Assembly (NCBI GenBank): GCA_023614405.1 | Contig: CM042688.1 | Span: forward strand, 71,658,253 to 71,722,252 | Reading direction: 5' to 3' | Origin: Avena insularis | Lineage: Eukaryota; Streptophyta; Magnoliopsida; Poales; Poaceae | Length of the DNA: 64,000 nt | In this document: positions 42,240 to 55,242 of the stretch, one piece after another | How the letters are laid out: each line of letters starts with the position of its first letter | Position numbering within the stretch: position 1 is the stretch's first letter | The notes under the pieces: model-generated | The model's database searches: none | What the model saw: the letters and a program-made list of their open reading frames with translations, nothing else | What the model was told of the DNA's origin: nothing | Translations under genes and position numbers: made by a program

Positions 42240-45200
42240 ATGTCAAAGCATAAAGGATTGATTGACTATTCCAAGAAAGCCATCACCATGACTAGTAGCT
42301 CTGGAGTATCAGTAGAGCATATATCTAAAACCTTGCCCCATCAATTCAAGTGCAACAAGAGTCTAGCCCTACCCACCTTAGACCAAGTTAGAGTAGTCTG
42401 TGAATACCCCGACGTATTCCCAGATGAATTGCATGGTATGCCCCCGGATAGGGATATTGAGTTTATTATTGAACTAATCCCCGGAACCAGACCCATAGCT
42501 CAGAGACCCTATAGCATGAACCCATCAGAGTTAATAGAGTTGAAGAAACAGTTGGATGCTATGTTGGCAACATGCTTGATTCAACCAAGCGCATCGCCAT
42601 GGAGATCGCCCGTGTTATTCGTCGACAAGAAGGATGGAGGCAATCGTTTGTGCACAGATTACAGGAAGCTAAATGATGTCACCATCAAAAACAAGTACCC
42701 ATTACCCAAGATAGAGGATCTATTTGATCAGTTGACTGGAGCCAGAGTGTTCTCTAAGATCGATCTTAGGACTGGTTATCACCAACTTAAGATTCGTTCA
42801 ACGGATATTCCAAAGACCGCCTTTACTACCCGATATGGATTATATGAGTATACGGTCATGTCTTTTGGATTAACCAATGCCCTTGCTTATTTCATGAATC
42901 TCATGAATAAGATCTTTATGAATTTTCTAGATAAGTTTGTCGTTGTGTTTATGACGATATTCTTATCTACTCCAAGTCAGAAGAAGAGCATGAGCAACAT
43001 CTGAGAATCATCCTTGAAACCCTTAGAGAACATCGGTTGTATGCCAAGTTCAGCAAATGTGAGTTCTGGATGAAAGAAGTAGGATTCCTAGGACATATTG
43101 TGTCTGCTGGAGGAGTCGCTATTGATCCCGCCAAGATCAAATATGTTGAAGAATGGGAAGCCCCAACCACTCAAACCCAGGTCCGTGCATTTCTTGGATT
43201 AGAGGGATATTACCGCAAGTTCGTAGAAGGATTTTCAAGCATCGCAAGACCCATGAACCAATTGTTGAAGAAGGACAAGAAGTTTGAATGGACCGGCAAA
43301 TATGAAGCAAGTTTCCAAGAGCTCAAGAAGAGATTGATTTCAGCCCCAATATTGATCATGCCGGATATCAAGAAGTCGTTTGATGTGTATTGTGATGCAT
43401 CCAAGATTGGTCTCGGATGTGTATTGATGCAAGAAGGCAAAGTCATAGCATATATGTCTCGACAACTGAAGCAGCATGAGCAGAACTACCCTACCCATGA
43501 TCTTGAGTTAGCAGCCGTAGTTTTGGCATTGAAGACATGCCGTCATTACCTTATGGGTAATCGCTGTGAGATTTACTCAGACGACAAGAGCTTGAAGTAT
43601 ATTTTCACTCAGAAGGAGCTGAATATGAGGCAAAGAAGATGGATAGAGTTAATCAAGGATTATGACCTTGACATTCACTATCACCCCGGCAAAGCCAATG
43701 TGGTAGCGGATGCTCTTAGCAGATTACCGTGTAGGTTAAACACCATGATCAAGGACAAGCAACCAAGTTTGCATGAGGAGTTGCAGCAGTTTAGAACTGA
43801 GCTAGTTAGCAAAGGATTCTTAGCTAGCATTGAACTTCAACCCACTTTGATTAGTCAAATCAAGGAAGCCCAGAAGGGAAATGCAAGTATCGACGGAATC
43901 AAGCATCGTATTGGTACAGGAAAGGTACCTGGATTCACCGAAGATGAAGAAGGAGTTCTGTGGTACAAAGGACGTATCTGTGTGCCAGCAGATTCTGAAC
44001 TGAAGCAAGTTATCATGCAGGAAGCTCATGATACTCTTTATTCTATCCACCCCAAAGGAACAAAGATGTATCAGGATTTGAAGGAGCAATTTTGGTGGCA
44101 CAAGATGAAGAGAGAAATCGGAAGCTACATCGCCAAGTGTGATATCTGTCAAAGAGTCAAGGCAGAACATCAGAGGCCCGTAGGACTGTTGCAACCATTG
44201 CAGATTCTGGAATGGAAATGGGATTCTGTCGGAATGGACTTTATCACCGGTTTGCCTACTTTTAGTAGGGGAAATGACTCTATCTGGGTCATCGTTGATA
44301 GACTATCCAAGGTAGCTCATTTTATACCTGTCAAGACAACCTACCAGAGTTCCAAGCTAGCAGAGTTATACATTGCTAGACTCGTCAGTTTGCATGGAAC
44401 CCCCAAGACCATAGTGTCAGATCGAGGAACCCAATTTACCTCGAGATTTTGGCAGAAACTCCAAGAAGGATTGGGAACCAAGTTGAATTTCAGCACGGCT
44501 TATCACCCGCAAACCGATGGACAGACTAAAAGAGTCAACCAAATCCTAGAGGATATGTTGAGAGCTTGTGTGTTAGAATATGGATCAAAATGGGAAGATT
44601 GTGTGCCTTTCGTAGAATTCTCATACAACAACAGTTATCAAGCCAGTTTGCAAATAGCACCATTTGAGTTCCTATAGGGAAGAAAGTGCCGTACCCCTTT
44701 GAATTGGTCGCAAGTAGGAGAGAGTCAGATCTTCGGACCCGACATCCTACGAGAAGCCAAGGAGAAGGTTCACAAAGTCTGTGAGCACCTCAAGACCGCC
44801 CAATCCAGACAGAAGAGTTATGCTGACAAGAGAAGGAGAGACCTGACTTTCAACGTCGGAGATTTTGTGTATCTCAAAGTTTCGCCATTAAAGGGAACCC
44901 AACATTTTAGTCTGAAAGGGAAGTTAGCCCCCAGATATATTGGACCCTTCAAGTTTCTGAATCGTTGAGGAGAAGTATCGTCTCAACTGGAACTGCCAGA
45001 AGAGATGTCTACTATTCACAATGTGTTCCATATCTCGTTACTTCGCAAATGCCTAGAAGTGCCGGAGAAGACCGAAGTTTTCAAGAACTTCAATCACCGA
45101 GCCGTTGATATCAACAAGGATCTGACGTATCGTGAAGTGCCCATCCGAATCTTGGAGGAAGCCTACAGAACCACCAGGACCCGAAGTATCAAGTTTCTCA

Positions 45201-45292
45201 AGATTCAATGGAGCAACCATACCGAAGAAGAAGCCACTTGGGAGCAAGAAGATTACATTAGGACTGAGTTCCCAGATCTCTTTAGTTCCTAG
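42240..45292 (+). pseudogene. pol of element B: RT, RNase H, integrase, chromodomain
   Basis: RT blocks are [32 protein letters not shown] and VMSFGLTN. A one-base loss near 42950 destroys the IDDIL catalytic block. The frame then runs open from 43037: [10 protein letters not shown], the RNase H ([25 protein letters not shown]) and the integrase zinc domain ([16 protein letters not shown]). The core follows ([16 protein letters not shown], then QTKRVNQ). In that last block the catalytic Glu is Lys (44528-44530). TAG at 44675-44677 replaces Tyr, as the partial copy at 34918 shows. The C-terminus (FLKIQWSNHTEEEATWEQED) is a chromodomain-like fold, which targets integration. Confidence 0.88.
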
Positions 45293-45327
45293 TTTTCTTT
45301 CTTAAATCTCAGGACGAGATTTTATTT

Positions 45328-45341
45328 AAGGGGGGAAGGTT
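45328..45341 (+). other. Polypurine tract of B
   Basis: The tract aaggggggaaggtt directly precedes the 3' LTR. The same tract stands at 35565-35578 before the other LTR, evidence that the partial copy is the 3' end of a second B element. Confidence 0.85.
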
Positions 45342-48300
45342 TGTAACATCCCAAAACTTTAATCCAAGTGATCAAGATCCAAATCACCCAATTTAGGGTT
45401 AACAAAAACTTTTTCTCATTTAAATAATTAAGCATGCATATGTGTGTTGCATTAAATAGGAATTGTTTTGAATTGCCATGATTGATTGTTCTATTGGTTG
45501 TAAAATGATTCTAAGATGAATTCACATCATCTAGATCATCCCCAAGCAAAATCCAAAGAAAAAGAAATCAAATAGAATTAATAATGGAAATGGTCACTTT
45601 TGCCATTTTAATCAACTAGGGCACTTTGGGTGTTCCTAGAACTCAATTTCTAATAGAAACAATTGTGGATCTTTGCACCCCTTGCTAGTACAAGTGAAGA
45701 TGTACCAAGGCCCACTTTGTGATCTTCCAAAAACATTCAAACTCTAAATTTAAAAGACATTTGAAAATGGAACCAAGTATATATACCTAGATCACACTTT
45801 TTCAAAAACAATTCAAATGACTTCAATTTAACAAATCCCAGCAACCAGAGATGCTCAAGCATTAGACCAACCACTCCACCAAAAATCTCTGAAAAATTCA
45901 AATCTTTGTGTCATGCGGCCATTTGATCGAACACCTGGCATGCACAGATCACCCTAGTATAGCCTCACTATTTCCACAGGGATTTGCAACCCCATTAACC
46001 CCAATTCACTCCCTCTGTCCCTCTTTGATCTAACCAGGCCATAACCAGCCCACTCCCTAGTCCCTAGCAGCAGTGCCGTGCCACCCTGAGGCCATGATCG
46101 CCGGTCGACCGTGCCCAAGCCACAGGAGACCACCAGCCCCTCTCCACCGCTCTAGGAAGAAAGGCGTGATCACACCGCCGACCACGGTCCACCCGACGGC
46201 CACAGCCAGCCCCTGGACCACCGAGGACAAGCCCCACACTAAGCCTCTATGCTGCGTTAGCGCATGCAAGAGTTCCATCCCTGGTAGGATAACACGCGCC
46301 CACCGCCGTACTCCTTGACCCCAGACCCATACCCGGACATGCTCTTCTCCTTGCTTGTGACCCACAGTCATCGGGAACCACGTCGAGCACCGCCTCTGTC
46401 GCTCAGAGCGCGAGACGCTCCCGACCGCCATCCACCGCCCCTAGCACCACCGTTAAGCCCTAGCTAACCGCCAGGGAACCGCCCACCGTCTGCCTACCTT
46501 TCCCACGCCGATAACACCCTATGTCGTCGTCACCGACGAGCTCCGCCCATGCTTCTCTGCCGCCTCGCCGAGCCTATATAAGGGAGCCTCCCCAACACCA
46601 TTTCTTCACACTCCCACACTCCCCTCTCACCACTGGTCCTTCCCCACCTCTCGTCATAACAGCTCGAGCAGCCCTCCGCTAGAATTTCGCCGGAGATAGC
46701 CGCAGCAGAGGAGGAGATGACCCCGTCGATTTTGTCCACCCCCGAAGCTGCCGCGACCTTGCCTGAGCCTGTCGTCGTCTCCTCGTTCAAACGCCCCCAT
46801 AGACAAGCTTGCTGGAGCCCTGGTATGCCCCCACTGCACCCCCACAGCACTGCTAGGTTTCCGTCTCGCCGGCGACGTGTCCGTCATCGACGATGAACGT
46901 GAGCCGTTGATTCTAGTTCTAATCGTGCGGTCCACGTTGCCACGTACCGCTTTGCGTTTAAAGAGCCACTGACATGTGGGACCCCTTGTCAAAAGTCCTC
47001 AGCGCCATGGAGTGAAACTGGGCCGGCCCATTAGTGTTCCCGCGCTGGCCCTGTAATTCAAATTTAGATTTTTCTTTTTAGACTTAAACTGATTCTGTCC
47101 TTTAGTTTAAAAATTCAATTTAGGGAGTTTTACAAATCCAAATTGAGTGATTCCAATTTTGTTGGAAGATAATAAAAATATCTATCCAAGCCCTTTGGAT
47201 TTAAATCAATTATAGTTAGAGATCTCTCCTAGCAAAAATAACAAGACAGAAGCTTTTTCACATTCAAACATTTTTCTAATATCAACCATAATAGCTTTTG
47301 AGTTAATTCCAACTCTCAAAAATCACATTTAACCATACCTATCTGAATATGTAATAATATTAAGGTTTGCATGCAGTGACTTTGGACTAGTACCAAAATA
47401 AAGCTATATAGGCATTTCTAGTCACTTTAAATCATTAAATGTTAAACTTAAACTTATTAAAATGTGATACACCCTTTAAATCACATTCCCCTATATTAGA
47501 ATATGTGGTGATGACATGTGTCCACATGATCCCATATTTTAATTGGAGAATATTAAATCTTAGTTAATTCCAATGAGTAGAAATTACTTTTCTCAAATAA
47601 AATAAATGAAACTAGTTCATTAAACCTTGTGATGTTTGTGATGATACTAGATCATCAAATGTGTGCCTTAGTGCGCTAAATAGACTAGTTAAGTATTGTT
47701 TGGTGATTGTGTATTCCGTATGTATTTATAGACGATAGTACTGAACAAGTCTTCGAGGAGGAGGAGTTCTACCAAGAAGAGGAGGAAGAGAATTTCAACC
47801 ACTTCACCAACCAAGGGAAGCTATTATTGGCAAGCTAACACTTGCAAGTATTATACTTAGCAAGCAATCACTAGATGCAAGTTAACCCAGCCAAGATGCA
47901 TTAGGCATGCTTGGTTATACATTTTGACTTATACCTACCCCAAGTTTTACTTACAAGCTTTACCTTCTTTTACTTTACCAAAGTTCTTTACTTTGTTTAT
48001 AGATAGCATAAAGAGTATAAAACTTGGCCTATCTAGTTAGACTTAGATGTCATTCTATGGCATGAGATTGATATTAGCATCCCACTTTAGTGAACACTCT
48101 TAACTTAGTAGTTTAGAGTTAAACCAAAAACTTGATCACTTTAGATGGGAGTACTTGGTGAAAATGACTTGTGAAAAACCTTGGAATGATGAGTCATTAT
48201 ATTGAGATTTTTTTACATGTGTTGAGAAACACAAATGGTTTATGATGATGAAAATGTTGAGGCATGATCCTTAGCCCTTTTAAAAAACTGATGGTTGGGT

Positions 48301-49259
48301 TCGGATGCGATACCATTCCAATTCTACCGTACAACCACAATACCTGAATTAGGTAAGGCTTAGCCGGAAGTTTATATGCATTAGTATTAGTTACCTTGTG
48401 GGAGAGGTTTGAGCTGAGGCTACCTCTCAATGTTGTCCACCTATGCACTGCCCAGGATAACAGATGGCCATGGCTGGGAGGCCAAGCTCACAGGAGAGGT
48501 GCTTATACTACAGTGTGTAAAGGAAAGGTTATGTTTGATTATCTGCATACTAAGTATGATGATTCAGGGTTACCCCTAACATATGTATCGAATTTTGTGG
48601 TGAAAGTGTACCACCTCTGCAGAGTGTCAAACTATTCGAATAGCCGCATCCGCGGTTATGGACAGTTGGAGTGGCCATACTGTTCCGTTTTCAGATGTTT
48701 TCAAAATGACTTATGCAATGAATAGTGACATGACTTGACCACAACATGATTGTGACTATGACAACTAAGTTCCCACTTAGGTGATTTCAAATTTATTTTA
48801 TCTTTCATTGTTTCTGAACTCAGCTTAGGTTTCAAACTTAACTTTACAAATAAACTTAGAGTTAGCATTACTACTAGAATTACCTTACTTGTTAGTGATA
48901 GTTTGCGAGTACTTAAAGAGTACTCATGGCTTTTGTCCCTGGCTATTCCCGTGGCCAGACTATGAGGAGGACTACACTGAAGGAGGACAGCAGGATGGCT
49001 ACGACAACTAGGATCATCTCCCATCATCAGCATTGCATGTGACCCTGAAGATGGACCCCACCGCTACGCTTATTTATTTTGCTACTTGTTTGTATTAAGA
49101 CTGGATCATGAGATCCTTTATTTGTGTAAGACCTTATTATGGTTTGTAATGGATGATGTACTGTGATATCAAATCTGTTATGTCTCGCAAAAATGGTAAT
49201 CCTGGGATTGCGATGTATGGCATAACAGGCATCTGGGATTAAAAAACCGGGTGTTGACA
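45342..49259 (+). repeat. 3' LTR of B (3918 bp)
   Basis: It is the partner of 35579-39516 and ends gtgttgaca at 49259, after which element A gag resumes immediately. A TATA box lies at 46575-46583. The stretch 47700-48340 is nearly identical to 37960-38580, while the GC-rich block has more changes, mostly at CpG-like sites. Confidence 0.9.
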
Positions 49260-50330
49260 GGATCAACAAAGACGATTACGAGCTATGCGGGGCCAGCTAT
49301 TTCATGCAGCGGATTCGAAAAACCTCAGTAGCCAAGGACTTCAAACTTCCGCATGGTTAGTAGATTATTTGGCCACTATCAAATTACAAGGCGGCTCCAC
49401 AACTACCGCAATGCAAAGCCTACAACTACATCTCACCGGTGCCGCAAGATCATGGCTCAGGTAGTTACCCGAAGATTCCATCGGTAGCTAGAGCGACCTG
49501 GAAGATAAGTTTATCTGACACTTCCAATCTACATTCAAAGGACATGCATCCTTGGAGCAGTTGCGAGCATGCAAACGAAAATCTAGGGAATCAATAAGAG
49601 CATTTATCCAACAATGGAATATCATAAAAAACTCAGCTGAGTCCATATCCGATGAAAGGGCCATCAATGCCTTCAACGATGGCCTCCATCGACGAGAATT
49701 CATAGAGGAACTGGGATAGGTTAAACCCAAAACAATCTCATAATTAATGGAAATAGCAAATCGCTGGGCTGATGGAGAAGACGCGTTGCATAATAAGCGT
49801 ACGCGATCACACGAAGAAGAGAGGGATAAGCACGGCAACGATTGAAGGAGAATGAGTAATGATGGAAACACTAGACCAAGTTATGTCGCAACAGGTTTTT
49901 CGGGTGAAGGCAACAACAGAAGCAATGCCTACAATGACGGATACCGCCAGAACATGGACGACGTCGGAGGAAGCCAATCAACTCATCGGTATCAGCCAAG
50001 AGCACGAGACCCACCCATGTCCGTGATGCAAATGCTGGAAGGACCCTGTAATATGCATTTTTACATCGACTCAGCACGCAGACGACAATCTAACCACCTC
50101 ATGAAAGACTGCCAAACATTCCTGAAGATGCAGGAGCTATGTAATGCAAAGGCAACCGAAGCGGCAAACCGAGGATACACATATACGCTTGGCACATTAG
50201 CCATTGGTGCACCACCACCACCACCACCAGCACCACCACAAAACACAAATGACCAAAACAATGAGTACCCTAGGTCAAAAGGAGCAATGTCCATGATTCA
50301 GAAAGGGCGTCCATCCAACAGAACTTAGAA
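49260..50330 (+). pseudogene. gag of element A, second part
   Basis: Capsid text (GAARSWLR, LEDKFI, HFQSTFKG, LEQLRACKRKSRESIRAFIQ) is followed by the zinc-knuckle-like CNMHFYIDSAR and SNHLMKDCQTF. A proline run after IGAPP comes from a short CCA repeat. Stops include tag at two W/Q positions and the TGA at 49516-49518 that T1 shares. The 158-codon piece 49852-50328 is the longest open part. Confidence 0.78.
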
Positions 50331-51060
50331 GCTCATCACAAGACAAATCAATATGGCAACTACACCCGAATATCTCCACTGGTCAGAGCAAGAAATCACC
50401 CGCTTCGGGTCCCACAACCGGGTCACTCATCCTTGATAGTCGAAGCACAAATTGGCGGGTTCGATATGAGCAAGGTCTTCATGGACGTAGTAAGAAACAT
50501 AAATCTGATCTACGCAAAAACACTAAGAACAATGGGCTACCCCGTGGACAATCTCGCGCCAACAGAAACATCTTTCCACAGAATAGTACCAGGTAAAGCC
50601 AAAATTCCTTTAGGCAAAGTATTTCTTGACGTTGTTTTTGGTTCCAAAGTAAATTTCCGGTAAGAAAAACTCGAATTCGAAGTCATGGACTGGCCATCAC
50701 AATATCATGCGATCCTAGGATGACCAGCTTTCGCACGGTTTATGGAAGTGCCGCATTATGCGTACCTAGTCATGAAAATGTCAGCACCAAAGGGAATCAT
50801 CACGATAAAAGGAAGCTTCACATGTGCGGACAATTGTGATCGGGAGTTGAACAAAATTTCTGAATCTTTCGAGATGGCAATGGAGTTCGAACAACTCAAA
50901 ACTTCAGCAAACGCATAACCACTAGAAGTAGCGCGTGTTAATCTCGATCAGGCTTTTGACATGGCAAAGGACACGAAAGAAGTACATATCCACCCTGTCT
51001 ACCCGACGAAAACAACATTTGTGACTTCCAATATTGATCCTGCATAGGAAAGCGTGCTCA
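50331..51060 (+). pseudogene. Protease of element A, active site lost
   Basis: The frame reads IVEAQIGGFDMSKVFMDVV, so the D-A-G of T1 has become D-V-V and the family's glycine is gone. The downstream strands (GKAKIPLGKVFLDVVFGSK) and FEQLKT linker remain. A stop follows at 50661-50663 (NFR-stop). Confidence 0.78.
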
Positions 51061-51770
51061 TCGAGTTCCTCCGTGAGCACTAGGAGATCTTTGCATGGCT
51101 ACATTCTGACATGTCGGGGATTCCCAGGGAACTCGCTGAGCATGCATTAAATTTGGATCCAAATGCGAAGCCAGTAAAGCAACCGCTTCATCGCTTCGCA
51201 GAACCAAAGCGTAAAGCCATTGGAAAGGAGCTCCATCGCCTTACTGACGCCAACTTTATCAAAGAACTAACAAAAGCAGAGTGGGTCGCAAACCCAGTAT
51301 GTGTTCCAAAGAAAATACTACAGAACTTCGGATGTGCATCGACTTTACTGCACTGAACAAATAGTGTCCAAAAGATCACTTCCTATTGCCGCGAATCGAC
51401 CAAATAATCGATGCAACCGCGGGATGCGAACGTGTTTATTTTTTGGATGCTTACTCAGGATACCACTAGATTAGGATGAAGGAAGAAGATCAGGAGAAAA
51501 CGGCATTTATCACGCCTTATGGTGTATTCTGTTACACAACAATGCCCTTTGGCCTAAAGAACGCCGGAGCAACATATCAGCGGATGATACAGAAATGTTT
51601 GGGAAGCCAAATAGGCACAACTGTACAAGTATACATTGATGATGTTATAGTTATGACAAGAAAATGGTCTGCATTCATCAAGAACCTCAAAGAAACATTC
51701 AAAAATCTCAACAAGTTTAGCATCAAACTGAACCCGAGGAAATGTTCCTTTGGAGTCCCGGCAGGGTAAC
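51061..51770 (+). pseudogene. Reverse transcriptase of element A
   Basis: The frame contains MSGIPRELAEHALNL, KAIGKELHRLTDANF and VCVPKK. A frameshift follows near 51315, then degraded text covering the D-F-H-L block. The frame resumes with DQEKTAF, MPFGLKN and the catalytic VYIDDVIVMT (about 51628-51657). It keeps the 19 bases near 51475 that T1 has lost. Confidence 0.82.
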
Positions 51771-51781
51771 TCGTCGGATAT

Positions 51782-52507
51782 TTGGTATCAGCAAGAGGAA
51801 TCGAGGCTAATCCCGAGAAAATAAAAGCAATTTTAACAATGAAGAAGCCAACAAATCTACGTGGCATACAGCAGCTGGCGGGGCGAGTAGCGGCACTCAG
51901 TCGTTTCATTGCAAGGCTAGGAGAAAAAGCGTTGCCTTTTTACGCCCTCATGAGGAAATCAGAGAAATTCGAATGGACGGAAGAAGCTCAATGTGCCTTT
52001 GAAGATCTTAAAAGGACACATTCGACATCTCCTATTGTTGTGTCTCCAAAGGAGAAGGAGCCTTTACTTCTTTATATCGCTGCCACAAATCAGGTGGTCA
52101 GCACGGTCCTGGTCATGGAATGTCCCGAAGAAGGAAAAACTCATGGTGTACAAAGGCCAGTCTACTTATTGAGCGAGGTCCTATCGCCATCCAAACAAAG
52201 GTACCCACATTACCAAAAACTAGCATATGGGGTATTTATGACAGCACGAAAACTACGCCATTATTTTTCAGAACATCTGATCATAGTGGTCAATGAGGCA
52301 CCTTTGTCAAACATCCTCAACAATCCAGAAGCAACTGGGCATGTATCTCTATGGGGAATTGAATTATTCCCTCGAGACATCACGTATGAGAATTGCAAGG
52401 CAATCAAGTCACGAGTTCTGTCGGATTTCATCACAGAATGGACAGAGTTGCAATGTGCGGGTCCACCTGACCTATCTAGTGCCTGGACAATGTACTTTGA
52501 CGGATAA
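51782..52507 (+). pseudogene. RNase H (RT-linked) of element A, long open segment
   Basis: The 241-codon open frame reads MVSARGIEANPEKIKAIL, then FEWTEEAQCAFEDLKR, YIAATNQVVS and RYPHYQKLAYGV. The RT thumb/connection and RNase H are therefore preserved better here than in T1. The frame ends YFDG-stop, where T1 has YFDGS and the second RNase H continues. Confidence 0.78.
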
Positions 52508-52903
52508 AAAATAACGGAAGGAGTAGGGGCAGGAGTCGTACTAGTATCACCACAGGGCGACAAAATGCGCTATATACTTTGGATGAGATTTGCAAATGCA
52601 TCCAATAATGAAGCTGAATACGAGGCCTTGTTGCAGGGAATGCGAATGGCTAAAGCTTGCAGTGCGACTCGCCTCAAAAACTTTGGAGATTCCAATCTTG
52701 TGGCACAGCAAGCAATGAACAAGTGCGACAGCATCAGCGATAATATCGTTTCTTACCGCGATCTATATGGTGTTATGGAAGCTCAATTTGATGGATGCGA
52801 AGTATCGTACATAGGAAGAGCAAGCAATGAAGAAGCCGACAATCTCGCGAACATTGGATCCTTGTGCCTACCAGTGCCACCTGGTTTTTTTGGGAAGATA
52901 TAA
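52493..52903 (+). pseudogene. Second RNase H of element A
   Basis: The sequence corresponds to T1 20933-21511: YFDG-stop, VGAGVVLVSPQG, NNEAEYEALLQGM, FGDS and IGRASNEEADNLA. The stop at 52505-52507 lies at the first strand. The C-terminal acidic residue is retained. Confidence 0.78.
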
Positions 52904-53040
52904 TGGGGAGATCGATCAAAGCTAAAAGAGTCTCCGAGGTCGTAGCACCAAAAACAGGAAAAAAGAGACATCCTCAAAAAGACTCGGGGGCTACAACGGC
53001 GACCAAGAATATAGAAGAGGCCATCGAAGAAGAAGAACAA

Positions 53041-54057
53041 GAAATTGGAGAGGTCATGCTAATTGAACCTACCTGGATGCAGCCATATGTAGCATATATG
53101 ACTAAGGGCAAACTACCCGAAGATGTGATAGAAGCCCAGCGAATCACCCAAAGATCAAAGGCCTTCAGAATAATCAAAGGGGAGCTGTATAAGAGAAGTA
53201 TTTCGGGTGTGTTGCAGTGCTGCGTGACACCCGAAGAAGGAAAAACCATACTCAAAGATATACATGAAGGAGTTTGTGGTCATCATGCTAGCAGCCGAGC
53301 AATTGTTGCCAAAGCTTTCAGAGCAGGATTTTAATAGCTCACCACAGTTCAAGATGCAAAAGATATCGTCAGAACATGTGAAGCATGTCAACGATTCACA
53401 ACAAAGCCTGGAGCACCCGCTGCTGAGTTAAATCCTATACTTGTGGCTTGGCCCTTCGCTCAGTGGGGACTCGATATGGTGGGAAAACTTCACAAATCAT
53501 CACCAAGAGGACACATCTTTCTGCTAGTAGCAGTCAACAAATTTACTAAATGGATAGAAGCAATGCCTGTCACCACTCAAGACGGAACTTCGGCTATAAA
53601 TTTCATTAAATCCATAGTATTTCGGTTCGGCGTACCAGACAAAATCATCATGGACAATGGGACTAACTTCCCTTCCAATGAGTTCAAGGAGTACTACCAG
53701 GAGATGGGCATCAAAGTAAGTTATGCCTCGGTAGCTCACCCACAAACAAATGGACAAGTAGAAAAAGGCAATGGACTAGTTACTGCTGGACTCAAGAAAA
53801 GACTACTAGCACCACTTGGTAGAGCAAAATGAGCATGGGTTTATGAATTACCATCTGTTTTATGGAGTTTACGTACAACTCCAAATAAGTCGACACAAGA
53901 GACACCTTTCTTTCTGGTCCACGACGCAGAAGTCGTGCTTCCTGTTGAGGTGTCACATGAATCCCCAAGAGTAGCTGCATATGATGAAGAGGAATCAAGA
54001 GAAGCACTCGAAGATGATGTGGATGCACTTGATGAAGCTCGAGATGAATCCCTATAG
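53041..54057 (+). pseudogene. Integrase of element A
   Basis: The zinc domain (CGHHASSRA near 53280, CEACQ near 53388) is followed by WGLDMVGKL, MDNGTNF (D kept) and QTNGQVEKGN; the residue aligned with T1's GEVEK is followed by a Glu, so the triad Glu may persist. Stops lie at 53332 and 53830. The C-terminus ETPFFLVHDAEVVLPVEV matches T1. Confidence 0.8.
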
Positions 54058-55242
54058 AGAGCAACTATGTACCAGCAAAACTTGCGCAATTACCACAGCC
54101 GACGTTTGTGACCTAGGTCCTTCGTAGTAGGGGACCTAGTTCTTTGCCTCAAGCAAGATGGACACCGAAAGTTAGAATCGCCATGGGAAGGACCATACAT
54201 CATCACAGAAGTTATCCCTGGAGGAGCATATCGACTACAAGACAAGAAGAAAGGAGTCCAATACTCCAATCCATGGAACGTAGCGTAGCTACGATGCTTT
54301 TATGCTTAAGATTATTTGCAATATGATCAGATTTACGATTCAGCTTCTTAAGCCAGAATATCCAGGCCAACGGCTAGGCGCCATCCGCCAAAAAGAATGT
54401 ATCATCAGCTTTTTGCCTTATGTATAAGAGATAAGTTTTTCATACCACAAGTTCATTATTGATTATGTCAGTTCAAAAGATCTATGTCTTCCATCAAGCT
54501 AACAACAACTATGAGCCTATGTCTAGATACAGGCATCCGAACATAGCCTTGGGGGCTACTCCCATCGGGAGCGCTGGCACGCACCCGATAGAAATCCAAT
54601 TATGTATGATTAAAACAAGACTGTTCATGATTGAAAATACCTATGAGATTTACATTGATGTATCCTCAAGAGGTATCTTCAAAAAGATTACTCCCATCAG
54701 GAGACGACATAAAGCATTAAAACTATCTGATAAAAGTCAGAAAAATTGGCAGCTCGGCAAGACAACCACCAGAAAACCAAAAAATCTCGGATCGCGCCCA
54801 AACGTGACAAAAATCTGAATGCCATGTTCAGAAACATGAAGGTAAGACCCCAGGATTCGTCCTGTGTCGCCTGGTAATCGCACAAGAATGCGCTCTGCCA
54901 GTAAAATATCCGTATCGACGATACGATGAAAAATCCCGACGGACACGTTGGGTACCAGATAAAATAGAACTGGGATTCAGTATTCGGTAAGACCTCAACG
55001 GCCCAAACTGAATTACGCCAGTAGTAAATTCCGAGTTCAGGCCCGGGGACTTGAATTTGATGTAGGACAACCTTGTTTTTGCCCAGGAGCAATTAACTGA
55101 TTCCTGATCCGTCGGAAGCATCAGACTCGTTGTACCAAATCCCTATAAAACATAAAAATAGATAAAAATAAAGGAAAAGGAGAAAATAGAAACTTTGAGA
55201 CTCAATCGGAAACTACGGTTCAAGTAGAGTCTTGGGGGCTAC

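Larger units (their letters stand above)
35579..49259 (+). mobile_element. Element B: complete chromovirus-type Gypsy retrotransposon (13.7 kb)
   Basis: The LTRs are 35579-39516 (3938 bp) and 45342-49259 (3918 bp), with a tRNA-Met primer site and polypurine tract in place. The internal domain is about 5.8 kb: a pre-gag reading frame, gag with zinc knuckle, protease, RT, RNase H, integrase and a chromodomain-like end. The two LTRs are very similar, with differences concentrated in the GC-rich block. Lesions in gag-pol make it non-autonomous. It sits in the gag of element A; the left neighbour is a partial B copy, so no target duplication is expected. Confidence 0.9.

Noticed and set aside
49488..49871. 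127-codon minus-strand frame
   Set aside because: It is antisense to the gag of element A.
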